A program made the translations under genes and the position numbers. This document shows, one piece after another, positions 9,116 to 17,232 of a stretch of DNA of 44,264 nt; the first letter of the stretch is position 1; each line of letters starts with the position of its first letter. The stretch comes from a virus. The stretch lies in IMG/VR virus record IMGVR_UViG_3300048672_001068, positions 1-44,264 of that record. The stretch is one strand, 5' to 3'. Below the pieces are notes generated by a model, which did not search any database, was not told the origin of the DNA, and saw only the letters and a program-made list of their open reading frames with translations.

Positions 9116-9460
9116 ATGGCAAAAACCTTCGTCCAGCCGGGCCTTGTGGTCCCCTACGCCAACGGCAGCACGGCCCGCGCAAGCGGTGACGTGGTGGTGA
9201 TTGGCACCATGGTTGCCGTGTGCAATGTAGCCATTGCAGCCAACACCACCGGCAGCGCCGCGCTTTGCGGCGTACACACCCTGCCCAAGAAAAGCACCGA
9301 CACCCCCGGCCAGCTGGCCCTGGTGTATTGGGATGCCAACAACGGCGAAATTACCACCACGTCCAGCGGCAACACGCTGGCTGGCAAGGCATTCAAGGCG
9401 GCTGCCAGCGGTGAAACCACTGTGCAGGTGCTGCTGAACGGCTTGCCCTACGGCGGCTGA
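9116..9460 (+). CDS. DUF2190-family capsid decoration protein
   Basis: A 114-aa beta-rich protein with Gly/Ala/Thr repeats typical of the DUF2190 family: GLVVPYANGSTARASGDVVV at the N-terminus, then GVHTLPKKS and a C-terminal VQVLLNG. Members are trimeric cement or decoration proteins on the capsid surface, or head-fibre bases. AGGAG at 9103-9107 precedes the ATG at good spacing. Its position directly after the capsid gene agrees with that role. Confidence 0.85.
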   Translation: MAKTFVQPGLVVPYANGSTARASGDVVVIGTMVAVCNVAIAANTTGSAALCGVHTLPKKSTDTPGQLALVYWDANNGEITTTSSGNTLAGKAFKAAASGETTVQVLLNGLPYGG

Positions 9461-9508
9461 CCTGCTGCCATTGCGCACCAGCCATTTACCCACGGCACAC
9501 CCACCACC

Positions 9509-9838
9509 ATGGCCAGCTTCACCGCCTTGCAACTGCGCGTCAATCAAACGGCTGTGCGCAAGATGGCCACCGCCAGTGCAACCTGGTGGCCTGGTGGCTT
9601 TGCCGCGGGTCCGGCTGTGCCTGATCTTGGCATTGTGTTTGATGCCACGGCCATTGAGGCGCTGGCGGGCATTGTGCAGGGCGTTGACCCCGTGGCTGTT
9701 GCCGTTGAGGCCGACTTTGCGGGATGCAAGCGCGGTGACGGCCTGGTGGTGGATGGCATCAGCTACGTGGTCCAAAAAGCCATGGCCGACAAAGCCGGTC
9801 TTCTCGTGCTCAATCTGCTGAAAGGCACCAAGCTGTGA
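9509..9838 (+). CDS. Head-tail joining protein, FII-like
   Basis: A 109-aa beta-rich protein. The second half, CKRGDGLVVDGISYVVQKAM, matches the strand pattern of lambda gpFII-type joining proteins, where DG-xxY turns are conserved. These proteins sit at the capsid end of the connector and receive the tail. The size matches FII (about 117 aa), and the order capsid - decoration - this gene - tail terminator is the lambda order. The stop overlaps the next start by GTGA, coupling the two genes. Confidence 0.65.
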   Translation: MASFTALQLRVNQTAVRKMATASATWWPGGFAAGPAVPDLGIVFDATAIEALAGIVQGVDPVAVAVEADFAGCKRGDGLVVDGISYVVQKAMADKAGLLVLNLLKGTKL

Positions 9839-10308
9839 CTGTTCCTGTAGACACCCAAGTGCTGTTGGCCGTCAGGGACCGCATCGTGGCCGCTGGCACC
9901 GCTGCAACCACCGTGGACATTGACCGCACCGAGTCCGACCCCTACACCGAAGCCGATCTGCCCGCCATCAACCTGCTCGCGGTCGAAGAAGCCATCCAGC
10001 CGCTCACCCCTGTCAACCTTGCCTCCGGTGGTGCAGTCCTGCAAAACAGGCTGCAGCTTGTGGTGCAAGTGGTGGCCGGTGGCGGGGCTGCTGGTGTAGT
10101 CGGTGCGCAAGCCAGGCTCCTCAGTGCCCAAGTGGCGGCCGCCCTGGGGGCCGATCCCACCCTGGCCGGTTTGTGTGTGCAAGGCCTGCTGCCTGCTGGC
10201 AAACAGTGGCTACACGACGAAGACGGCTCCAGCCGCCTCATCCGTCAAAACAACTTGTGGGTGTGCACATACCGCACCACAAGCGTTAACCCCTTCTCCA
10301 CCATCTGA
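9835..10308 (+). CDS. Tail terminator protein, gpU-like
   Basis: A 157-aa protein starting at a GTG that overlaps the previous stop (GTGA). The pattern - an N-terminal helix (VLLAVRDRIVAAG), then YTEADLPAINLLAVEE, the strand LQLVVQVVAG, a second helix (ARLLSAQVAAALG), and a C-terminal strand with WVCTYRTTSVNPFS - is that of minor tail protein U and related tail terminators. They cap the growing tail tube and set its end. It lies just before the tail-tube gene, as expected. Confidence 0.75.
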   Translation: MTVPVDTQVLLAVRDRIVAAGTAATTVDIDRTESDPYTEADLPAINLLAVEEAIQPLTPVNLASGGAVLQNRLQLVVQVVAGGGAAGVVGAQARLLSAQVAAALGADPTLAGLCVQGLLPAGKQWLHDEDGSSRLIRQNNLWVCTYRTTSVNPFSTI

Positions 10309-10338
10309 CCACCCCACCTTATTCAGAGAGGCAACACC

Positions 10339-10986
10339 ATGGCCTATTTTTTCCCCGAAGGCACCAAGGTTTTTTACAGCAACACCTATGCCGGGTCCAA
10401 AGCCCTCACCGCAGTATCCAACGCATCTCCTGCCGTAGCCACGTGCGTAGGCCACGGCTACGTTGACAGTGATCCCTTGCTGATCAAATCCGGCTGGGAC
10501 GATTTCAGCGACAGTGTGTTCGAGGTCGACCAGCAGACCGCTGACACCTTTGCCATTGCCAACTTCGATAGCTCCTCAACCAGCCTGTTCCCCGTTGGAG
10601 CTGGCATCGGCACCGCGCAGAAAGTGACCGATTGGGTCGAAATCCCTCAAGTCCTCGACATCTCTCCCAACGGCGGTGGCATCAAGTACGGCACGGTTTC
10701 TCCGCTCAGTGCCCGATATGACAAAAAACAGCCCATCGGCTTCGAGGCCCAGGGTATCGATCTGAAAGTGGGCTACGACGCAAACAACGCCACCATCAGG
10801 GCCATGCAGTCCATCACCCGCGTGTTTGGCAAGGTGGTCATCAAGCTGGTTGTTCCCGGTGGTGGCCGCCTCTACGGATACGGAAGCCTGGCCTGCGGCG
10901 ATTTCCCCGAAATGAGCAAGGGCAACGCCATGCAGCTGACAGTCGGCATCGGCTTCGATGGCCGCACCATCAGCTACGGAGCTTAA
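10339..10986 (+). CDS. Major tail tube protein
   Basis: A 215-aa beta-rich protein. It has the pattern of single-ring tail-tube subunits: an N-terminal extended segment (FPEGTKVFYSN), a central region with WVEIPQVLDISPNGGG, and a C-terminal GNAMQLTVGIGFDGRTISYG. GAGAGG at 10325-10330 precedes the start. Polymerised rings of this protein form the tube around the tape measure. Location between the tail terminator and the gpG chaperone is the classic siphovirus order. Confidence 0.8.
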   Translation: MAYFFPEGTKVFYSNTYAGSKALTAVSNASPAVATCVGHGYVDSDPLLIKSGWDDFSDSVFEVDQQTADTFAIANFDSSSTSLFPVGAGIGTAQKVTDWVEIPQVLDISPNGGGIKYGTVSPLSARYDKKQPIGFEAQGIDLKVGYDANNATIRAMQSITRVFGKVVIKLVVPGGGRLYGYGSLACGDFPEMSKGNAMQLTVGIGFDGRTISYGA

Positions 10987-11035
10987 AGCCATGCAATGCA
11001 CAGCGCTGGCCCAAGGCCTGGCGCTGGCTGTTTTC

Positions 11036-11099
11036 GAGCGTGGCAGGCGGTTTGGGTCTCCATTCCGCTGCCATCCCTGCCCGAGTGGCTGCCACGCTC
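11036..11099. repeat. 11-bp inverted repeat in the tail-tube/gpG gap
   Basis: GAGCGTGGCAG at 11036-11046 and its exact complement CTGCCACGCTC at 11089-11099 form an 11-bp stem around 42 bases, which contain a further GCGG/CCGC pair. No gene occupies 10987-11178; the open frame across it has no phage-like protein character. No T-run follows, so it is not a simple terminator. It may process or pause the late transcript between the abundant tube protein and the low-abundance chaperones. Confidence 0.7.
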
Positions 11100-11178
11100 A
11101 CCCCGTCATCACGCCCGCGCGTGGTGGCAACCAACGCCAACCATCGGGCCTGTTCACGCAATCCATCGGGCACGCATC

Positions 11179-11538
11179 ATGACAATCTGCTACGAAATCG
11201 ACGACATCGTCAAATTCCCCATCAAAGGTTCATTTGCCGACCGCACCGGCAAAGACCAGCCATTCAGCTTCACCCTCACCTGCGAGCGTGTTGACCCCGA
11301 AGTTATTGACGAATTCCTCAAAAACCTATCCGCTGGCGGCAAGATCAGCGACTTTTTCCTGGCCGAAGGCGTTTCGTCCGAGTACCGCACACACGGATGG
11401 TCAGGTGTCAAAAGCAAAACTGGTGCTGAGGTGCCGTTCAGCGCTGACGAGCTGCAAAAACTGTTCAGGCTGCCCGGCATCCCCGTGCTGGTCTGGCGGC
11501 GCTACCTGGAAGAAATCCAGGCCAAAGCAAAAAACTAA
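11179..11538 (+). CDS. Tail assembly chaperone gpG
   Basis: A 119-aa short form of the tail assembly chaperone, which coats the tape measure during tube assembly and is absent from the virion. It is rich in Phe and acidic residues (IDDIVKFPIKGSF, VDPEVIDEFLKNL, FRLPGIPVLVWRRYLEEIQ). ATG 11179 is chosen because upstream in-frame sequence runs through the structured gap. Its last codons contain a slippery heptamer, so a fraction of ribosomes should continue into the gpT-like extension. Confidence 0.8.
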   Translation: MTICYEIDDIVKFPIKGSFADRTGKDQPFSFTLTCERVDPEVIDEFLKNLSAGGKISDFFLAEGVSSEYRTHGWSGVKSKTGAEVPFSADELQKLFRLPGIPVLVWRRYLEEIQAKAKN

Positions 11539-11951
11539 GGCGGCTGGCCTACGCCTTTGCCAAACATGATGCAGCCAAAGCCGATGCCGATGCCAACAAG
11601 CCAGAGCCTGCGCCTGGCTGGGCATCAGTATTTTCAACGCTTGGCCTGCTTGATGGCACGGGCGAACAGCCAGCGCAAATTGAATATCTGTGGCCATGCA
11701 ACGTCAAAAACTGGGCCATGTGGTGCGAGCTGCAAAGCCAGTGGCGCATTGGGTTTGGCGGCGCAACCGGGCTCGACTACACCGCCGCCATTGCCCACCT
11801 GCGCACTGCACACGGCCTGCGCGGCAAACGCTTGCAAAAAGCATGGGCATGCATGCGTGCCGCCGAGCAAGGTGTCCTGCAGGCCTGGGCAGAGGCAGCA
11901 GACAAGCGCAACAAAGACAGCCCGCCGACCAACAAGCCACCCAATCGCTGA
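11179..11951 (+). CDS. gpGT-type chaperone made by -1 frameshift
   Basis: A -1 slip on A AAA AAC (11529-11535) one codon before the gpG stop moves ribosomes into an open frame running without a stop to 11951, adding about 138 residues. The extension contains GLDYTAAIAHLRTAHGLRGK and LQKAWACMRAAEQGVLQAW, matching the DUF1799 (gpT-like) family. The extension has no convincing start of its own; the first ATG in frame (11718) would remove half of it. In lambda the G-T fusion binds tape measure and tube subunits. The total would be about 257 aa. Confidence 0.85.
11529..11557 (+). promoter_or_regulatory. Programmed -1 ribosomal frameshift signal
   Basis: The heptamer A AAA AAC is in the correct phase for gpG (codons GCA AAA AAC, then TAA). 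Immediately downstream, AAGGCG (11537-11542) and CGCCTT (11552-11557) can form a 6-bp hairpin with a 9-base loop. The spacer is very short compared with typical bacterial stimulators, so the hairpin contribution is uncertain, while the heptamer itself is one of the most efficient known. Confidence 0.85.
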
Positions 11952-11987
11952 CGCACGCCTCCAAGTTTGCGCATCCACGCACCAGTT

Positions 11988-14900
11988 ATGAGCATCAACA
12001 TCGGCATCCTTGATATTGGCGTAGCCTTTACTGGCGACACCGAAGGCCTTCAAAAGGCCGCCTCAGATGCTCAGCAGGGCATCGACCGCTTCGGCACCTT
12101 CACCAGCAAAAGCATGCGCCAAATGCGTGAAGACACCAAAGGCGTTGAAAATGCCCTGAGCCGCCTCAGCACCGGGTTAAAAGGTGCGGTGATAGGCAGC
12201 AGTCTGGCCGTGGGCCTGATCAAACTCAAAAACACCGTTTTTGAGGTCAGCGACTCCCTCATACAAGCCCAAGTGCAGCTCGACAAGCTGAACAACGGCT
12301 TCAAGTTCGGAGCGGGCGGTGCTGCTGGCGGCGCGCGCGAGCTGGCCTTTGTGCGCGAAGAGGCCAACCGCCTGGGCCTTGAGCTGGGTGGCGCGGCCAA
12401 CATGTACATGAAGATGGTGGCCGCCGCCCGTGGGACCATTATGGAAGGGGCCAAAACCCGCGAAACCTTTATCGGAATTTCCGAAGCCGCCACTGTCATG
12501 GGCATGAGTGGCGAGCAATATGAACGCGCCATGCAGGCCGTGGTTCAGATGATGAGCAAAGGCAAAGTGCAGGCCGAAGAACTGCGCGGCCAGCTGGGCG
12601 AACACCTGCCGGGCGCGTTCAGCATTGCCGCCCGCTCAATGGGCGTGACCGAAGCCGAGCTGAACAAACTGCTGGAAACCGGCCAGGTAATGAGCGCCGA
12701 TTTCCTGCCCAAGTTCGCGGCCCAACTGCGCAATGAGCTGGGCGGCAGCGTGGAAGATGCCACCAAAAGCATGCAAGCCAGCCTCAACCGCTTTGAGACA
12801 TCCTGGCTGACGTTCAAGCAGAACGTGGCGCAGAGCGGGGCGGGTGATTTTTTGGGTGGAGTGGCAAAGGCTGCATCCAATGACTTGGCCGTCATGTCCA
12901 CCGCCATGGAAAACGCCAGATTGTCCGGAAAAGGATTTCTCGGGCAGATGAATGATGTGGCCGGTCTTGTCATCGCACGTTCATCCATTGGCTTTGTAGA
13001 GGGTGCAGCTGAAACCCTGAATTCCACCATCAACTTGCTGACGGGGAATATTTTTGGCCTGCGCGAAAACATTGACTTGATGCCTCTGTCCATGAAAAGC
13101 GCAGCCCAGCAAGCCATGGCCCTGGATGACAGGCTGGCTGGTGCCCTTGCTCGACAAAAAGAGCTTGGCGAGTACAAGCCAGGAAAGGCTTGGCTCAACC
13201 ACGAGATTTACCAGACCCAGCAGCTTGTCAATGAGCTGCAGGCCGCCAAACGCGCCCGCGATGAACTGTCCCGCCCAGCTGGCACCGGCGCATCCGAGGT
13301 CAGATACAGCGCCATGGTGGATGCCGAAACGCTCAAAAAAATGCAGGCCCAGGGGGCCGAATACGCCAAGCTCATGACTGAATTGGCCACCCCCACAGAA
13401 AAATTCACAGCGGCTGTTTTTGAGGCCAAAGAGAAGCTTGGGGCTCTGTACACGCCAGAAGTCGAGGCCCGCCTGCGTGAAAAGTACATCAAGCCCATCA
13501 AGCAGGCAGCCGAGGCCACCGATGTGTTTGCGCGCGCCCTGGAGTCAGTGCAGGAGAAATCCATGCACCTCAACACCAATTACACCGAAACCATCACCGC
13601 CTTCAATAAAGGCCTGAAAGATGGCCGCTTTGGCGCGGTGGGCTCGGCAGAAGCGTTTGACAAATACAGCATCGCCGTCAATGCGCTTGTCCAGCAGCAG
13701 CCCATTTACCGCGAGGCACTCAAAAAATCACAAGAGGCCGAAAAAGAACGCATCAAGGATCTGAACGAGTACTACAACCGCATCGCAAAAGACATTGCCC
13801 AGCAGGAAGAAAAAAACATCACTCTGCGCAATGAAGTTGAAATGATCGGCCTGAGTACCGACGCACAGCATAGGCTGACACTGGGCAGGCTCGATGCCGC
13901 CATTGCCGCCGAATCCCTGGCAATGGCCGAGGCCAGCATGCACGAAGCCTCCGTAGCCGAACTCGCCTTGATGCAGCGCCGCATTGATCTGCTTAAAGAG
14001 CAGCGCACCCTGACCGACCTGAAGCAGGACAAGGAATCAGCGGCTGAATCTGCAAAACATGCTGCCGAAGAGTGGAAGCGTGCAGCAGAGCAAATTGAGC
14101 AGAGCCTGACTGATTCCCTGATGCGCGGTTTTGAAAGCGGCAAAGGATTTGCGCAAAACCTGCGGGATACCGTGGTGAATCTGTTCAAGACCCTGGTGCT
14201 GCGCCCTGTGATCAGCGCAGTAGTCAGTCCGGTGGCCGGTGCCATTACAGGCAGTCTGGGTCTGAGTGGGGCGGCAAACGCTGGCACATCTGCGCTGGGT
14301 AGCGCGGCATCCAGCTTGGGGGTTGGCACGTTGTTTGGTGGTGCCAGCTTGTCATCGCTGGGGTCGGCTTTTGGAGAAGGTTTCATGGCCACGCTGGGCG
14401 GCAGTAGCTTGAGCGGTGGGTCTGCTGCCGGGTTGTTGGCTGGTGGTGCAGCTCCCGGTACAAGCATGGCCGGGACTCTCGGTGCAGCTGCCCCCTACGC
14501 CGCCGCAGCCGTGGCTGCCCTGGCTGCCGTGGGCGCATTCCGCACCACCAAAACAGTGGGTGGGGGTCTCACGGGCACGCTGGGTGAGGGCGACATCACT
14601 GCTTACGACCTCAAGCGCAAAAGCGGATCACTGTTTGGCGGTCCCAGCTACAGCGTGTCAGACAAAGGAGTGTCTGAGCAGAGCGCGGCCCTGCAAGATG
14701 CGTACTCCGCCATGCGCACTGCCACCGCTGGCATGGCGGAGCAGCTGGGTGTCGGGTCTGAGTCGATCAAGGCCTTCACCGTGCGACTTGGCAATGATCT
14801 GATCCACCCCGACACGGGTGGCTACGGCATCAAGCTGGATGGGCTGACTGCTGAGCAGTCGGCTGCCAAAGTGCAGGCTGCTCTGGCTGCGGCAAACGAT

Positions 14901-15818
14901 GAGCTGGCCCGGCTGGTCCTTGGTGCCACTGATTACGCCACCAAAAACGAGACAGCCAGCCAGACGCTGGCCCGCCTGTCCACCAGCCTGACCACCGTCA
15001 ACAGCATCAGCGACACGCTGGGCTGGTCGTTGCAAGCCGTCAGCCTGGCCGGTGGCGATGCGGCCAGCACGCTGGCCGACAAGTTTGGCGGGCTGGATGC
15101 CATGAAAACATCCGCAGCCAGTTACTACGAGGCCTTTTATAGCGAGGCCGAGCGCACCGCCATATCCACCCGCCAGCTGACCAAACAGCTGTCCGATCTG
15201 GGGGTGACCCTGCCAGAAACCCGCGATGCCTACCGCGAGCTGGTAGACGGCGCAATGGCCAGCGGCAACCAGCAGCTGGCCGCCGACCTCATCAAGCTCA
15301 GTGGCGCATACGCAGACATCACAGTGGCAAGCGACAAAGCCGCTGAGAGCTTGTCAAACACTGCAAGTCAGTTTGCAACGCTGGCTGATTACCAGTTTGC
15401 TCAAGACATGGCAAAAACAGCCATTGGCAAGGCCATTGCCTCATCGGCAAACCGGAAAATTCCTGCCTTTGCCAATGGCGGGTATCACGCTGGCGGGTTG
15501 GCCCTGGTTGGTGAGCATGGTGCCGAGGTCGTGGATTTTTCTTCCCCAGCCCGCATCTACACAGCCGACCAAACTCGCTCCATGTTTTCTGGCGAGTCTG
15601 GCCGTGGTGATGTGAGTGGCTCAATGTCCGCTGTGGTTGCAGAGCTGCAAAATCTGCAGTCACTGATATCCAGGCTGATTGACACAAACGGCGCAGAAAA
15701 CAATGCGATTGCAGAGTTCTCCAGCCGGACGGCGCGCCTGCTTGAGCGGTTTGATGACATCGGTCTGCCAGTGATCAACGCCCGCACGGGCGAAAAACTG
15801 ACTGTCGTGGTTGGGTGA
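11988..15818 (+). CDS. Tape measure protein
   Basis: A 1276-aa protein that sets tail length. Residues from about 100 to 250 are the tape-measure N-terminal domain: AREEANRLGLELGGA-type block, TRETFIGISEAATVMGMS, MMSKGKVQAEELRGQLGEHL and MSADFLPKFAAQL. A long helical central part follows with heptad-like Ala/Glu/Lys segments (EEKNITLRNEVEMIGLSTDA). Hydrophobic Gly/Ala-rich stretches near 720-850 could insert in membrane at injection. The C-terminus has PAFANGGYHAGGLALVGEHG, common in such proteins. ATG 11988 is preferred over the TTG at 11967. At about 1.5 angstrom per residue the tail would be roughly 0.19 micrometre long. Confidence 0.93.
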   Translation: MSINIGILDIGVAFTGDTEGLQKAASDAQQGIDRFGTFTSKSMRQMREDTKGVENALSRLSTGLKGAVIGSSLAVGLIKLKNTVFEVSDSLIQAQVQLDKLNNGFKFGAGGAAGGARELAFVREEANRLGLELGGAANMYMKMVAAARGTIMEGAKTRETFIGISEAATVMGMSGEQYERAMQAVVQMMSKGKVQAEELRGQLGEHLPGAFSIAARSMGVTEAELNKLLETGQVMSADFLPKFAAQLRNELGGSVEDATKSMQASLNRFETSWLTFKQNVAQSGAGDFLGGVAKAASNDLAVMSTAMENARLSGKGFLGQMNDVAGLVIARSSIGFVEGAAETLNSTINLLTGNIFGLRENIDLMPLSMKSAAQQAMALDDRLAGALARQKELGEYKPGKAWLNHEIYQTQQLVNELQAAKRARDELSRPAGTGASEVRYSAMVDAETLKKMQAQGAEYAKLMTELATPTEKFTAAVFEAKEKLGALYTPEVEARLREKYIKPIKQAAEATDVFARALESVQEKSMHLNTNYTETITAFNKGLKDGRFGAVGSAEAFDKYSIAVNALVQQQPIYREALKKSQEAEKERIKDLNEYYNRIAKDIAQQEEKNITLRNEVEMIGLSTDAQHRLTLGRLDAAIAAESLAMAEASMHEASVAELALMQRRIDLLKEQRTLTDLKQDKESAAESAKHAAEEWKRAAEQIEQSLTDSLMRGFESGKGFAQNLRDTVVNLFKTLVLRPVISAVVSPVAGAITGSLGLSGAANAGTSALGSAASSLGVGTLFGGASLSSLGSAFGEGFMATLGGSSLSGGSAAGLLAGGAAPGTSMAGTLGAAAPYAAAAVAALAAVGAFRTTKTVGGGLTGTLGEGDITAYDLKRKSGSLFGGPSYSVSDKGVSEQSAALQDAYSAMRTATAGMAEQLGVGSESIKAFTVRLGNDLIHPDTGGYGIKLDGLTAEQSAAKVQAALAAANDELARLVLGATDYATKNETASQTLARLSTSLTTVNSISDTLGWSLQAVSLAGGDAASTLADKFGGLDAMKTSAASYYEAFYSEAERTAISTRQLTKQLSDLGVTLPETRDAYRELVDGAMASGNQQLAADLIKLSGAYADITVASDKAAESLSNTASQFATLADYQFAQDMAKTAIGKAIASSANRKIPAFANGGYHAGGLALVGEHGAEVVDFSSPARIYTADQTRSMFSGESGRGDVSGSMSAVVAELQNLQSLISRLIDTNGAENNAIAEFSSRTARLLERFDDIGLPVINARTGEKLTVVVG

Positions 15819-15825
15819 GGCGCTC

Positions 15826-17232
15826 ATGTACTTGATTGACCCCATCCCAGTAACGCATGTCAATGGCGTGCTCGAAAGCAGCAATGTCGCGTACCCAGAC
15901 GGTACCATCGGATTTTTGGCAGGCAACTACGAGCGCTGGACGCGTGGCCGCGCCTACGCCGTAGGTACACCAGTACTGCACTACGGTGCAGTCTGGATCA
16001 ACATGATTGCCATACCGGCAGATCCACCGATCAACTCCAACATCGGTTTGCCGCCTGGGCACCTGGATACCTGGCTGATCTGGATTCGGCAGGACATCCC
16101 TGCCGAGTTCTCTCCTGATGTTGCTTATGCCGAGGGAGAGCTGGTCTCATTCCCCCATGTCAGTTACGCAAATCGGCTCCCGGCCAGCGCCGCTGACTCG
16201 GAGTGGCCAGCCATCATCAATGCGGCGCATGTGCCCACGTTTTTCCCGGTCGGATACCCGGCTGGCATGTGGAGGCGCAACGGCGTGCCGGACGATGGCG
16301 AGTCCATTCAGCCCATGTACCCAAGTTTGGCAAGCAAATACTGGGACTACATGGAGCCTCCGCTTTTCCAGCGGTTGCCCGAAATTCCGGCTGGGGAGCT
16401 GACTACATATGGCGGGCGCGTCTGGCGCAAACGCACGCCGACGATGGCGGCATTTGAGGCCCCCCCCAGTGCGCCAGATGACTGGGCGCTTGTGCGCACA
16501 AGCAACCGGTATGCCATGTTCGATGGCTCTGTGCAAAGCCAGACAACTCAGCGTGCAGGTAGCCGCTGGAGACCGCCACAGCCCGCGCAGGATCAAGTCA
16601 TCGAGGTTGTGCTGAAAGCGCCGGCAGGCAGGATTGTCGATGCTGTCTGTCTGCTCAATACCGCTGCGACATCAGTCCGCGTGCGTGTTGCTACAGCTGC
16701 AAATCCATCGGTCATCGTGTACGACAAAACCATGCCCATGGTTGCAACGGCCATGGTCATCAGCAACTGGTATGACTGGTTTTTTGCGCCTCGTCATGCC
16801 AAGCGCCAGGCGCTTTTTGATGACATCCCGGCCACCGTAGGGGCGCGCGTGACCATCACGATCACCAACAACGGAGGCCAGGCAGCCTGCGGGGCCTGCA
16901 TTTTCGGCAAGCGCATTGAGCTTGGGGCAACGCTGCGCGGGCTTGAGCTGGGCCTGAAAAACTACTCAGTCAAAACAGAGGATGAATGGGGGGGCATGAG
17001 CGTGACGCGGCGCGGGTACAGCGACAGAGACAGCTTCCCCGTGAGCGTGCACAACGATCTGCTTGAGCCACTCAAGGCCACCATGATTGATTTCAGGGCC
17101 CGGCCAGCTTTATGGGTTGGGAGCCCGGCTTTCCCCAGCACGATTGTCTATGGCTACTACAAAGACCTGCGTTTCACCGTGCCCTACGAAGCATCCAGCA
17201 ACTACACACTTGAAATAGAAGGACTGTCATGA
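15826..17232 (+). CDS. Tail-tip protein of unknown class
   Basis: A 468-aa protein starting at ATG 15826, after GAGG at 15817-15820. It directly follows the tape measure, where distal tail or tip proteins lie. Visible features are aromatic-rich segments (YERWTRGRAYAVGTPVLHYG, VYDKTMPMVATAMVISNWYD), a beta-sandwich-like middle (RIVDAVCLLNTAATSVRVRV) and a C-terminal FTVPYEASSNYTLEIEGLS. The N-terminal repeats around Y-x(5)-V-x(5)-G resemble carbohydrate-binding or chitin-binding modules, but this is weak. No lambda M/L/K/I/J homologues follow; two large proteins replace that block. Function is inferred from place only. Confidence 0.6.
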   Translation: MYLIDPIPVTHVNGVLESSNVAYPDGTIGFLAGNYERWTRGRAYAVGTPVLHYGAVWINMIAIPADPPINSNIGLPPGHLDTWLIWIRQDIPAEFSPDVAYAEGELVSFPHVSYANRLPASAADSEWPAIINAAHVPTFFPVGYPAGMWRRNGVPDDGESIQPMYPSLASKYWDYMEPPLFQRLPEIPAGELTTYGGRVWRKRTPTMAAFEAPPSAPDDWALVRTSNRYAMFDGSVQSQTTQRAGSRWRPPQPAQDQVIEVVLKAPAGRIVDAVCLLNTAATSVRVRVATAANPSVIVYDKTMPMVATAMVISNWYDWFFAPRHAKRQALFDDIPATVGARVTITITNNGGQAACGACIFGKRIELGATLRGLELGLKNYSVKTEDEWGGMSVTRRGYSDRDSFPVSVHNDLLEPLKATMIDFRARPALWVGSPAFPSTIVYGYYKDLRFTVPYEASSNYTLEIEGLS

